DNA of 10,641 nucleotides from Dehalococcoidia bacterium. Its GTDB lineage: Bacteria; Chloroflexota; Dehalococcoidia; JAUYDP01. The position numbers and the translations under genes were made by a program. Below, one piece after another: positions 5,350-10,641 of this stretch. Location: positions 1 to 10,641 of the forward strand of contig JAUYDP010000229.1 in NCBI GenBank assembly GCA_030691805.1, written 5' to 3'. Below the pieces are notes generated by a model. That model did not search any database, had not been told where the DNA came from, and saw nothing but the letters and a program-made list of their open reading frames with translations. Position 1 is the stretch's first letter, and each line of letters begins with the position of its first letter.

Positions 5350-7494
5350 CTACTTGGCTCCCTCCAGGTCCGCTAACGCCTCCCGGGCGGCCTTCCCCAT
5401 TCCCTGGTCCTGGTATGGAGAAGCCACGCCCTCGAGGCGCGTTACCTCTTTCTCGTAATATTCCCAGGACTTGCGCCATTCTCGAAGATGCATCAGCGCT
5501 TCCTGGCCCGCCTGGCCCTGCGCCTTTCCGCTCTCTTTCCAGCGGTGATAGTATAACATCCCACCCAGGTAATGTCCCAGAGTCTCCGTGAGCGCCCTTT
5601 CATATTGAAGGGTGTTCATCGCTTGTTCGGCCAACTTTTGGTCGGAGATAAATTCCCGGGCCGCCTCTAAATCGGCTATCATAGCGTCTATGGTCTGCAG
5701 CGCCTGGGACTTCTCCTCCAAGGCCATGCGCAGGTCCTCTTCCGACCGGAGGGCCTGGTATATCTCGAACATCTTGGGTTCGCCATAAATAACATCGTCC
5801 CGGACCCAGAGGCCATGGGGAGTCCATGGTCCGAATTTGGAGGCCACCGGACTGATATAAAAGGCCTTCTGGACGGCATCGTCAGACTTCAAGAGCAAAT
5901 CGGCTATATAGGGAGCCGCCTGGGCGCCAAAGCGCATAGCCGCCCATTCCTGAGTAAGGGCCTCTACCGAAAGCGCCGGGTCCCAGGCCAGCCGGGCGGC
6001 GGCGTAAATATTTGGCTCTATCCAAAGGTCCGACGTTGGGTACGGTCCACCCCAACCTCCGCCTTTAGCCCACACCCAAACCGCTCGAACGCCCTTCTGG
6101 TAAGCATAATCCATCCCGCCCCTCGGCTCTATCTCTGGAGCGCCGGCAGCCATGATCTCGCCTTGATAGTCGGGAAATGCCCCCTTCCCCTCATATTCCC
6201 TGGCCATCTGGAACTCAACCATCTGCTCGCCTTTTAGATTTCCGATATTGGGATTTACGGGGTTGTGCCTCCAGAAGTCCGTCTGAGTCTGCTTGAAAGA
6301 GAGCACGAGGCCTTTCTTGCCCTCCAATCCCTTGAATGCCTCCCGCGCCACCTCCGGCTGGGCATGGGTGCCGTTGGCCCCCAGGTCCCAGGCCCGATGG
6401 ATGTAGGTCTTACCGCTACCCTCCACCACCTGGTTATAGATAACCTCTACGACCTGCCGGATTCTCTGAGTGTACGAGAGGCCACCGCAGGAACCCTGGA
6501 ACGGAGGATTCCCGGCCAGCGGTCCCAACGGATAATTCTCCCCAGTGCGCACCATAATCGCATCTATCTCAGGAAAATCAGCCAGCACCTCCTTGAGGCC
6601 ATACGCCAGGAGCGCTTTGGTCTTAGGACGGGCGATACAGAACAGAGTTGGGTTATCATCAGCTGTGACCTGGGGGCCATAGAGGCTCAGGGCCTGGCGA
6701 GGCAGTTGAAAGACATCGCCCATGGAGACGACTTTTAGATGGAGGGCCTTTGCCGCATCTATTTGTTGGCGAGCTCTGGCCCTGTTAGCTTCGACCCAGG
6801 CCCGGTCCTCAGGGTGCTTCTTGGGATCGAAGACAGCCCGGTCGAAGCCGTCGTAGAGGGCGAGGCCGGGCCATGGCTCGATCATAACCGCGTTAAAGCC
6901 CCAGCGTAGAGCGTCCTCTGGGCTGGGATAATTGGGCAACCCAGGTGAGGAGACCAACCGGAGGGCCATGGCTGGCTCGGCCTGAACAGACAGGTCCCCA
7001 TTCAGGACCTCGGGATCAATTCGGAGTAACTCAGTAAGTCGGAACGCCCCATAGGCCAGTCCCAGGCTCCCCCCCCCAACGATTGCCACGAAGGGAAGAC
7101 CCCGATAGGAAGTCCGTTGTATCAAGTACCCTTCCTCACTCAGACTGGGCACGTTCAACGCCCCAGCGTCCGCCAGTCGCTGGACCCATGGGCTATCCGT
7201 TCCTCCAACGATCAGATTGAACGAAGAAAGCCTGACCCTCTCGTCATCCCGGCCAGTTAGCACGGATACGCCGATGGAATCCAGGGTCTGGGCCAGGTCT
7301 TCTGTTGCCAGGGATACAGCGGCGTCGTCCCTCAGGTCACCTGGGAGCACCAAAGAAACCGCTTCGGGCAAGCTTCGAGCCTTGAAGAAAGATACCTGAG
7401 GGAGGGTTCCGGGGAAGAAGGGGATGAGTATACCCACCATGAGGGTCAACCCCATCGCAGAGAAGAGGCGCACCCAGGGCCGACGGTCCTTCAC
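5350..7494 (-). CDS. Membrane-anchored GH67-like (alpha-glucuronidase family) glycoside hydrolase
   Basis: Probably an exported, membrane-tethered glycosidase; GH67 enzymes remove glucuronic or methylglucuronic acid from xylan fragments, but this substrate is inferred. An N-terminal hydrophobic segment (about LFSAMGLTLMVGILIPFFPG) is followed by an alpha/beta domain like that before GH67 and GH20 barrels, a TIM barrel (about 190-510) and a helical C-terminus. Numbered from the upstream ATG, GH67-like landmarks are TGEN with Glu325, QTDFWRHNP with Asp412, VEFQMAREYEG (432-442), and NIYAAARLAWDP (501-512) followed by EW. Asp412 and Glu433 or Glu439 resemble the GH67 catalytic pair and Glu325 the acid. 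I choose GTG at 7494-7492: the ATG at 7512 has no ribosome site, and a TTGACA/TATTTT promoter puts the mRNA start at this GTG. The longer form would add six residues. It lies 0 bp from coaX. Confidence 0.72.
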   Translation of the reverse strand: MKDRRPWVRLFSAMGLTLMVGILIPFFPGTLPQVSFFKARSLPEAVSLVLPGDLRDDAAVSLATEDLAQTLDSIGVSVLTGRDDERVRLSSFNLIVGGTDSPWVQRLADAGALNVPSLSEEGYLIQRTSYRGLPFVAIVGGGSLGLAYGAFRLTELLRIDPEVLNGDLSVQAEPAMALRLVSSPGLPNYPSPEDALRWGFNAVMIEPWPGLALYDGFDRAVFDPKKHPEDRAWVEANRARARQQIDAAKALHLKVVSMGDVFQLPRQALSLYGPQVTADDNPTLFCIARPKTKALLAYGLKEVLADFPEIDAIMVRTGENYPLGPLAGNPPFQGSCGGLSYTQRIRQVVEVIYNQVVEGSGKTYIHRAWDLGANGTHAQPEVAREAFKGLEGKKGLVLSFKQTQTDFWRHNPVNPNIGNLKGEQMVEFQMAREYEGKGAFPDYQGEIMAAGAPEIEPRGGMDYAYQKGVRAVWVWAKGGGWGGPYPTSDLWIEPNIYAAARLAWDPALSVEALTQEWAAMRFGAQAAPYIADLLLKSDDAVQKAFYISPVASKFGPWTPHGLWVRDDVIYGEPKMFEIYQALRSEEDLRMALEEKSQALQTIDAMIADLEAAREFISDQKLAEQAMNTLQYERALTETLGHYLGGMLYYHRWKESGKAQGQAGQEALMHLREWRKSWEYYEKEVTRLEGVASPYQDQGMGKAAREALADLEGAK
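5360..5365 (-). promoter_or_regulatory. Shine-Dalgarno site of coaX
   Basis: GGAGGG on the minus strand lies 10 bases before the coaX GTG start, within the last codons of the GH67-like gene. It decides the GTG start in preference to later candidates. Confidence 0.65.
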
Positions 7495-7500
7495 TGGCGC

Positions 7501-7529
7501 AAAATACCACATCGCTTGCTGGCTGTCAA
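7501..7529 (-). promoter_or_regulatory. Promoter for GH67-like/coaX/cobO/molybdenum-enzyme operon
   Basis: On the minus strand a perfect -35 TTGACA (7529-7524) is followed after exactly 17 bp by TATTTT (7506-7501, four of six). The -10 ends 6 bases before GTG 7494-7492, so the transcript would start at that GTG. The promoter lies between tmk and the GH67-like gene and overlaps the alternative ATG at 7512, which would be lost from such an mRNA. This would let the four downstream genes be expressed apart from tmk. Confidence 0.55.
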
Positions 7530-7551
7530 CGTGAGCAGGGGTCGAAATCGC

Positions 7552-8217
7552 TTAACCAGGTTTATGAATCTCCGGAAGAGCTGAGGTCGCCTGGGCTACC
7601 CGGGCTGCCACCTCCGCCACCGCCAGCTCACCATCCACCACTTGTATGTTCTCCCCCTCCTGCGACAGAACCTTGATGACATGAAGGTAGTTACGGTGCA
7701 CCTGCTCTAGTTTGGAAAGGTCCTCGTACAACTCCAAATGGCGGCCCTGGGCCACCATGCGCCGGTGGCATTCAGCCGGCGAAACGTCCAGGTAAATAGT
7801 CAGGTCAGGTCGAAGGCACCGGACGTTCACCTGCCGGACCCAGCCCAGTTCCATCCCCTGGCTTATGGTCTGATAGGCAAAGGAAGAGAGGTAGTACCGA
7901 TCAGATACCACATGGACTCCTGCTTCGAGACTTGGAAGGACCTTGGTGTTCAGATGGTCCATACGGTCAGCGGCAAAGAGGAGAGCTAGCACAGCCTCAT
8001 CCGGGGGCGAGCTAAGCCCTTCACCAAGCTGGTTTACCACCCTACCTGAAAGTATTTGGCGCAACAACCAGCCTACCGGCCCGTCGGTTGGCTCACAGGT
8101 TAGCAGGGCCGGTACCCGCTGTTCCGCCATCCAGCCGCTCAATAAACTGGCTTGAGTTGTCGAGCCTGCACCGTCCAGACCCTCTATTATAACGAAACGG
8201 CCTCTAGCCACGCTCAA
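7552..8217 (-). CDS. tmk: dTMP kinase (thymidylate kinase)
   Basis: Phosphorylates dTMP to dTDP with ATP in dTTP synthesis. The 221-residue length and order of motifs fit: FVIIEGLDGAGSTTQ (8-22) P-loop, CEPTDGPVGWLLRQILSGR (41-59), DRMDHL, SDRYYLSSFAYQ (105-116) with the DRY motif, and an Arg-rich lid region HRRMVAQGRHLELYED (151-166). The oddity is Ser19 where the Walker A Lys is expected (GAGSTT rather than GAGKTT). The start is TTG at 8217-8215. The AGGAAGG at 8240-8234 is rather far from it (16 bases); an in-frame CTG at 8229 is closer, and a GTG at 8211 is the alternative that leaves MARGRFVII. It follows VKOR after a 110-bp inverted-repeat element and precedes the GH67-like gene by 37-57 bp depending on that gene's start. 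Confidence 0.9.
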   Translation of the reverse strand: MSVARGRFVIIEGLDGAGSTTQASLLSGWMAEQRVPALLTCEPTDGPVGWLLRQILSGRVVNQLGEGLSSPPDEAVLALLFAADRMDHLNTKVLPSLEAGVHVVSDRYYLSSFAYQTISQGMELGWVRQVNVRCLRPDLTIYLDVSPAECHRRMVAQGRHLELYEDLSKLEQVHRNYLHVIKVLSQEGENIQVVDGELAVAEVAARVAQATSALPEIHKPG

Positions 8218-8244
8218 TATTGTTTGCAGTCATCCTTCCTTCAG

Positions 8245-8354
8245 TGTAACTACTCAGCCACAAAGTCACAAAGACACGAATTCACGCTCTGAAAGAGGCT
8301 TGTATTCCGTAACTTTCTTTGTGCCTTGGTGTCTTAGTGGCTGAGTAGTTACGT
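8245..8354. mobile_element. MITE-like inverted-repeat element with 5-bp flanking direct repeat
   Basis: GTAACTACTCAGCCAC (8246-8261) is repeated exactly in inverted form as GTGGCTGAGTAGTTAC (8337-8352). Imperfect pairing continues inward through CAAAG/GACAC blocks, so about 37 bases on each side can pair, with a short unpaired middle. The inner arms are built from short CACAAAG-type direct repeats. The element is bordered by TTCAG on both sides (8240-8244 and 8355-8359), a probable target-site duplication; the right copy overlaps the VKOR stop codon. It encodes no protein. From memory, dispersed inverted repeats with CACAAAG and GTGTCTTAGTGG wording occur in many environmental bacterial genomes; I could not check this. 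Its RNA would form a long hairpin between VKOR and tmk and could affect read-through. Confidence 0.75.
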
Positions 8355-8355
8355 T

Positions 8356-8802
8356 TCAGATGTCTAATCCTCTCCAAGAGTCGGCAAGAATCCCTGTCAT
8401 GAATAGCGCCGATGCCACGCACCAGGGGCATACGGCAAAAATAACGAAGAGCTCCAGATAGGTTAAATAAACGGAATAGAGGAAGCCGCCGAGAGCCATG
8501 CCAAAGATAAGGAGCGAAAGGACCCAGGGGCCACCCCAGGAGCGCCAGAGGCTGAATCCGAGGATGGCCAAGTACCCGATGAGGCCCAATAACGAAACCG
8601 GAATCGTGCCTATCTGAGCATACCGGCTGGCGTTGACCAGGTCACAGCCGCCAAAACCCGTGCAAAGCGCCGAGGAGCCACCCAGGCGTACCCACAAAAG
8701 ATAGCTGGAGACCCCCACCCCCAACAGGCAAAGCCCTGGTGTCAGGGCATCTGTCCAAATCTTTCGAGGCTCACCCTTGGCCAACGCCGTTCCAGAACTC
8801 AC
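8356..8802 (-). CDS. Vitamin K epoxide reductase (VKOR) family membrane protein
   Basis: Integral membrane thiol oxidoreductase that passes electrons from a DsbA-like protein to quinone, reoxidising it for disulfide formation. At 148 residues it is the typical four-helix bacterial VKOR unit without a fused thioredoxin domain. The hydrophobic segments lie at roughly 18-39, 66-86, 91-112 and 115-140. Key residues are visible: the loop cysteines Cys47 and Cys53 (ALCTGFGGCD), the conserved Ser/Tyr and GTIPVSLLGLIGY after them, and the active-site CPWC (125-128). The GTG start at 8802-8800 is 2 bp after the dsbA stop, with GAGGAGG 16 bases upstream inside dsbA, somewhat far, so coupled translation is likely. 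Its stop codon abuts the MITE-like element; the last codons may have been altered, though the protein ends at a normal length. Confidence 0.93.
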   Translation of the reverse strand: MSSGTALAKGEPRKIWTDALTPGLCLLGVGVSSYLLWVRLGGSSALCTGFGGCDLVNASRYAQIGTIPVSLLGLIGYLAILGFSLWRSWGGPWVLSLLIFGMALGGFLYSVYLTYLELFVIFAVCPWCVASALFMTGILADSWRGLDI

Positions 8803-8804
8803 GG

Positions 8805-9512
8805 CTATTGGCGGAGGGCCTCCTCGATAGCCGCCTCGAAGACACTGTATGCCTCCGCTCCTTCCACCATCTTCTTTCCGATAAAGAAACTGGGCGTGCC
8901 TCGAACACCCCGACGCTGTCCTTCAGCCAGTTCCTGGTTAACCTTGGATGCCCACCGGCCGGAATCCAGGCAGGAATCAAAGCGATTTGCATCCATCCCC
9001 ATCTCTTTTGCGAAAGACTTGAGCCGGCTGGAGCTAAAGCCGCCCCGGTTCTCTCCCTGTTGACTGGCGAATAGCTTATCGTGGTACGGCCAGAACTGTT
9101 CTTGCTCTCCTGCGCACTCCGCGGCCTGAGCAGCAGCTACCGACTCCGGCCCAATCCGCGCCAGATGGCGGAAAACCCAGCGCACCTTTCCAGTTTTCAC
9201 GTAGTTCTGGTCTATTTTCGGGAATGTGTCCAGGGCGAACCTGGCGCAGTACGGGCATTGGAAATCGGAATACTCCTCCACCGTAACCTTGGCATCCAGG
9301 CTTCCCTTGACAGAGCTATCCCCCGGTCCGCCGGCGGCGGGCGGAGCTCCTCCCCCCGCACCGGTAATGCTCAAGGCCAGGATAACCACCCCTACCAGCA
9401 CCACCACCACAGCCGCAACAATTCCTACCTGGGTCTTTCTGGAGCTGTCAGGAGTAAGCCGGCTCTGCCTCTTATTCGGTTGTTTCGCCTGTTGCTTCTT
9501 CTTGTTAGCCAT
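8805..9512 (-). CDS. Membrane-anchored DsbA-like thiol:disulfide oxidoreductase
   Basis: Envelope protein that donates disulfides to exported proteins. A very basic cytoplasmic N-terminus (1-28) is followed by one membrane helix (about 29-50), a Gly/Ala/Pro linker (51-68) and a thioredoxin-like domain of the DsbA/Thioredoxin_4 type. The active site is FQCPYC (84-89), and RGTPSFFIG (204-212) holds the cis-Pro207. Cys133 and Cys181 could form a second structural disulfide. The size, 235 residues, is usual for anchored DsbA/BdbD-like proteins. ATG at 9512 is chosen because a perfect TATAAT ends 7 bases before it; there is no ribosome site, so the mRNA seems leaderless. It is 2 bp from the VKOR gene, its likely redox partner. 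Confidence 0.94.
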   Translation of the reverse strand: MANKKKQQAKQPNKRQSRLTPDSSRKTQVGIVAAVVVVLVGVVILALSITGAGGGAPPAAGGPGDSSVKGSLDAKVTVEEYSDFQCPYCARFALDTFPKIDQNYVKTGKVRWVFRHLARIGPESVAAAQAAECAGEQEQFWPYHDKLFASQQGENRGGFSSSRLKSFAKEMGMDANRFDSCLDSGRWASKVNQELAEGQRRGVRGTPSFFIGKKMVEGAEAYSVFEAAIEEALRQ

Positions 9513-9519
9513 GTTTTAT

Positions 9520-9548
9520 ATTATAGGCGGTAACCACATCCGCCACAA
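9520..9548 (-). promoter_or_regulatory. Promoter for dsbA-VKOR, leaderless geometry
   Basis: On the minus strand TTGTGG (9548-9543) and a perfect TATAAT (9525-9520) are separated by exactly 17 bp. The -10 ends 7 bases before the dsbA ATG (9512), so the predicted first base is at or beside the A of that ATG. No Shine-Dalgarno sequence is present. The -35 lies only 7 bp past the lipM stop, so the promoter fills nearly the whole intergenic gap. Confidence 0.65.
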
Positions 9549-9555
9549 TATGTAT

Positions 9556-10356
9556 CTACCGTGCCAGATTCCAGCCAGGGCTGCCGTATTTTTCGCTCCG
9601 AAGAGCATCAGCGGTCTCCCATTCCTGCTCAGTAACCCCTTCTTCCTGCAATTCCAACCGCAGCGCTTCTTTATAGCCCCTGACTATAGCATCGGCCGCC
9701 TCTTCGAATCCAATGCTTCTCCCCAGAGCTTCTTTGAGACAGACTGCCCTCCGGGCGAAACCCCCAGCCCAAGTATCCCGGTCCTCCCCTGGCGGGAGCT
9801 TCAAAACCTCCGCATAAAGAGCCGGGTCAAGGTCCAGCAAGACCGAGCCATGCTGGAGCAACATTCCCCGACGCCGCCATTGGGCGCTGCCTGCCAGCTT
9901 CCGCCCACCGACGGCCACTTCGTATGCCGACGGGCTTAGGAAGCAGGAAGAACTGCTCCGGTTGTTCCGGCAATCGGCAGGAGCCATCTCAGGATTGATC
10001 CCAAGGCTGGTAAGGCCGGCCACCAGACCACGGGAGACCTTGCAATAGGACTCCAGGATACTCCCCTTCACTGAGTCATGGTCCTCAGGCGCAACCAGGC
10101 AATAGGTCAACTCAGCATGGTGTAAGATTGCCCCTCCACCCGTCGGACGGCGCACCAGGCCAATGCCTAGCCGCTGGCATGCGGCAACGTCTACATCCTT
10201 CTGAACTACTTGAGAATACCCGATAGAAAGCCAGGGACCGCTCCATGAGTATAGCCGGAGCGCAGGAGAGGGGTTGGCTTGAAGCAAGATAGCCTCATCG
10301 AGAGCCATATTAGTGGGCCCGTCCAACGGACCCATGATCAGCAGACGGCCCTTCAT
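9556..10356 (-). CDS. lipM: Octanoyltransferase, LipM type (BPL/LplA/LipB domain)
   Basis: Transfers octanoate from acyl carrier protein to a lipoyl domain or GcvH, the first step of lipoate synthesis, in the cytoplasm. At 266 residues it is one cofactor-transferase domain with no LplA C-terminal domain. The N-terminus GPTNMALDEAIL, RRPTGGGAILHHAELTYCL (69-87), then SSCFLSPSAYEVAVGGRKLAGSAQ with Cys138 and Lys153, and LLQHGSVLLDLD are all in order. The Cys in CFxxPSxYE is the acyl-carrying residue of LipM and LipL, which separates these from LplA ligases. Lipoate ligase or LipL remain possible, but LipM is favoured by the ELTY and LLQHGS blocks. ATG 10356 has no ribosome site; a weak TGTACT ends 6 bases before it, and TGA directly abuts the ATG in another frame (see findings). 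No lipA is visible. Confidence 0.85.
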   Translation of the reverse strand: MKGRLLIMGPLDGPTNMALDEAILLQANPSPALRLYSWSGPWLSIGYSQVVQKDVDVAACQRLGIGLVRRPTGGGAILHHAELTYCLVAPEDHDSVKGSILESYCKVSRGLVAGLTSLGINPEMAPADCRNNRSSSSCFLSPSAYEVAVGGRKLAGSAQWRRRGMLLQHGSVLLDLDPALYAEVLKLPPGEDRDTWAGGFARRAVCLKEALGRSIGFEEAADAIVRGYKEALRLELQEEGVTEQEWETADALRSEKYGSPGWNLAR

Positions 10357-10394
10357 TCAGTCAGTACACTTTAGGAGGACTTTGTCCAGGTCCT

Positions 10395-10641
10395 TCAGTG
10401 GATATTCTTCAGGTCCAGGTCTTTCAGCTTGTCCCGTTCGGAGTGGGTCTCTCTGGCCTGCCGCAATAGCTTACGCAGGGCCTCTTTAAGTTCCGAGGGC
10501 ATTTTGTCTATCTGCGCCAGACAAAAAGCCTCGTTCTTGTATAACTCCGCTCCCAGAGACGAATGAGGATTGATTGACGCAATTAAGTCTCTCCTGACTC
10601 TCAGGTTAACTTCGTTATTAGCTAAAGAGGTTAGAAGACTA
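10395..10641 (-). CDS. C-terminal part of an unrecognised protein, truncated by window edge
   Basis: An open frame enters from the right edge and runs 81 codons to TGA at 10397-10395. It begins (first full codon 10640-10638) SLLTSLANNEVNLRVRRDL and ends LKDLDLKNIH. It is Leu/Lys/Arg/Glu-rich and looks mainly helical, including an amphipathic stretch around LKEALRKLLRQ. I do not recognise a family; the first part faintly resembles a HEAT-type helical repeat, which is only an impression. It lies 38 bp before lipM in the same direction and could share its operon. The stop sits inside the second copy of an imperfect 15-bp direct repeat that is out of frame with the first, so the end may be frameshifted: a one-base insertion would extend it to LKDLDKVLLKCTD with a TGA exactly next to the lipM ATG. 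Confidence 0.55.
   Translation of the reverse strand, partial: SLLTSLANNEVNLRVRRDLIASINPHSSLGAELYKNEAFCLAQIDKMPSELKEALRKLLRQARETHSERDKLKDLDLKNIH

Noticed and set aside
9226..9939. Plus-strand open frame of 237 codons across dsbA and lipM
   Set aside because: It is antisense to two clear genes and the promoter between them; its hydrophobic and Thr/Pro-rich segments come from reading the opposite strand.
9556..10356. Lipoate-protein ligase LplA
   Set aside because: The Cys in the CFxxPSxYE motif, the ELTY block and the lack of the LplA C-terminal domain fit LipM better.
10357..10386. Proper promoter before lipM
   Set aside because: TGTACT has leaderless spacing to the ATG but matches only four of six and has no -35 at the right distance; TGGACA upstream is only 14 bp away. 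Kept only as a weak hint.

Overview
The window reads as ordinary bacterial chromosome of moderately high GC with tightly packed genes, most likely from an uncultured environmental lineage. There is no rRNA, tRNA or other firm taxonomic marker. The gene mix (VKOR/DsbA disulfide pair, LipM-type octanoyltransferase, type III pantothenate kinase, xanthine-dehydrogenase-type molybdenum enzyme, GH67-like hydrolase) together with apparent leaderless promoters would fit Chloroflexota, but that is a low-confidence inference.

Layout. Bases 1-533 are non-coding: a 97-bp tandem repeat (two nearly identical copies and a decayed third, entering from the left edge) and then GC-rich hairpin-forming sequence. 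A 20-codon hydrophobic ORF (534-596) on the plus strand overlaps the TTG start of queA (593-1675, queuosine tRNA modification). Everything else is on the minus strand and is read right to left: the C-terminal end of an unrecognised gene (10641-10395), lipM (octanoyltransferase), a membrane-anchored DsbA-like oxidoreductase, a VKOR-family membrane protein, tmk (dTMP kinase), a membrane-anchored GH67-like glycoside hydrolase, coaX (pantothenate kinase III), cobO (cobalamin adenosyltransferase) and a molybdopterin-binding dehydrogenase large subunit, which ends 24 bp from the end of queA in a convergent arrangement.

How they fit together. dsbA and VKOR are 2 bp apart and should form an envelope disulfide-forming pair. 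GH67-like, coaX, cobO and the molybdenum enzyme are separated by 0, 2 and 9 bp and must be one operon. Three genes supply cofactors (lipoate, CoA, adenosylcobalamin) and a fourth consumes one (molybdenum cofactor). VKOR and tmk are now separated by a 110-bp MITE-like inverted-repeat element flanked by a 5-bp direct repeat. Removing it leaves about 20 bp between the VKOR stop and the tmk start, so the element seems to have landed inside a once tighter operon.

Most unusual signals: (1) three places where a -10 box ends 6-7 bases before a start codon with no Shine-Dalgarno sequence, implying leaderless mRNAs, and moving the GH67-like start to a GTG; (2) the tiny ORF whose TGA overlaps the queA TTG start, queA having no ribosome-binding site of its own; (3) the MITE-like insertion; (4) a probable end-of-gene frameshift at 10395-10427; (5) a dTMP kinase P-loop with Ser in place of the Walker A Lys. 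No clearly new multi-gene system was found.
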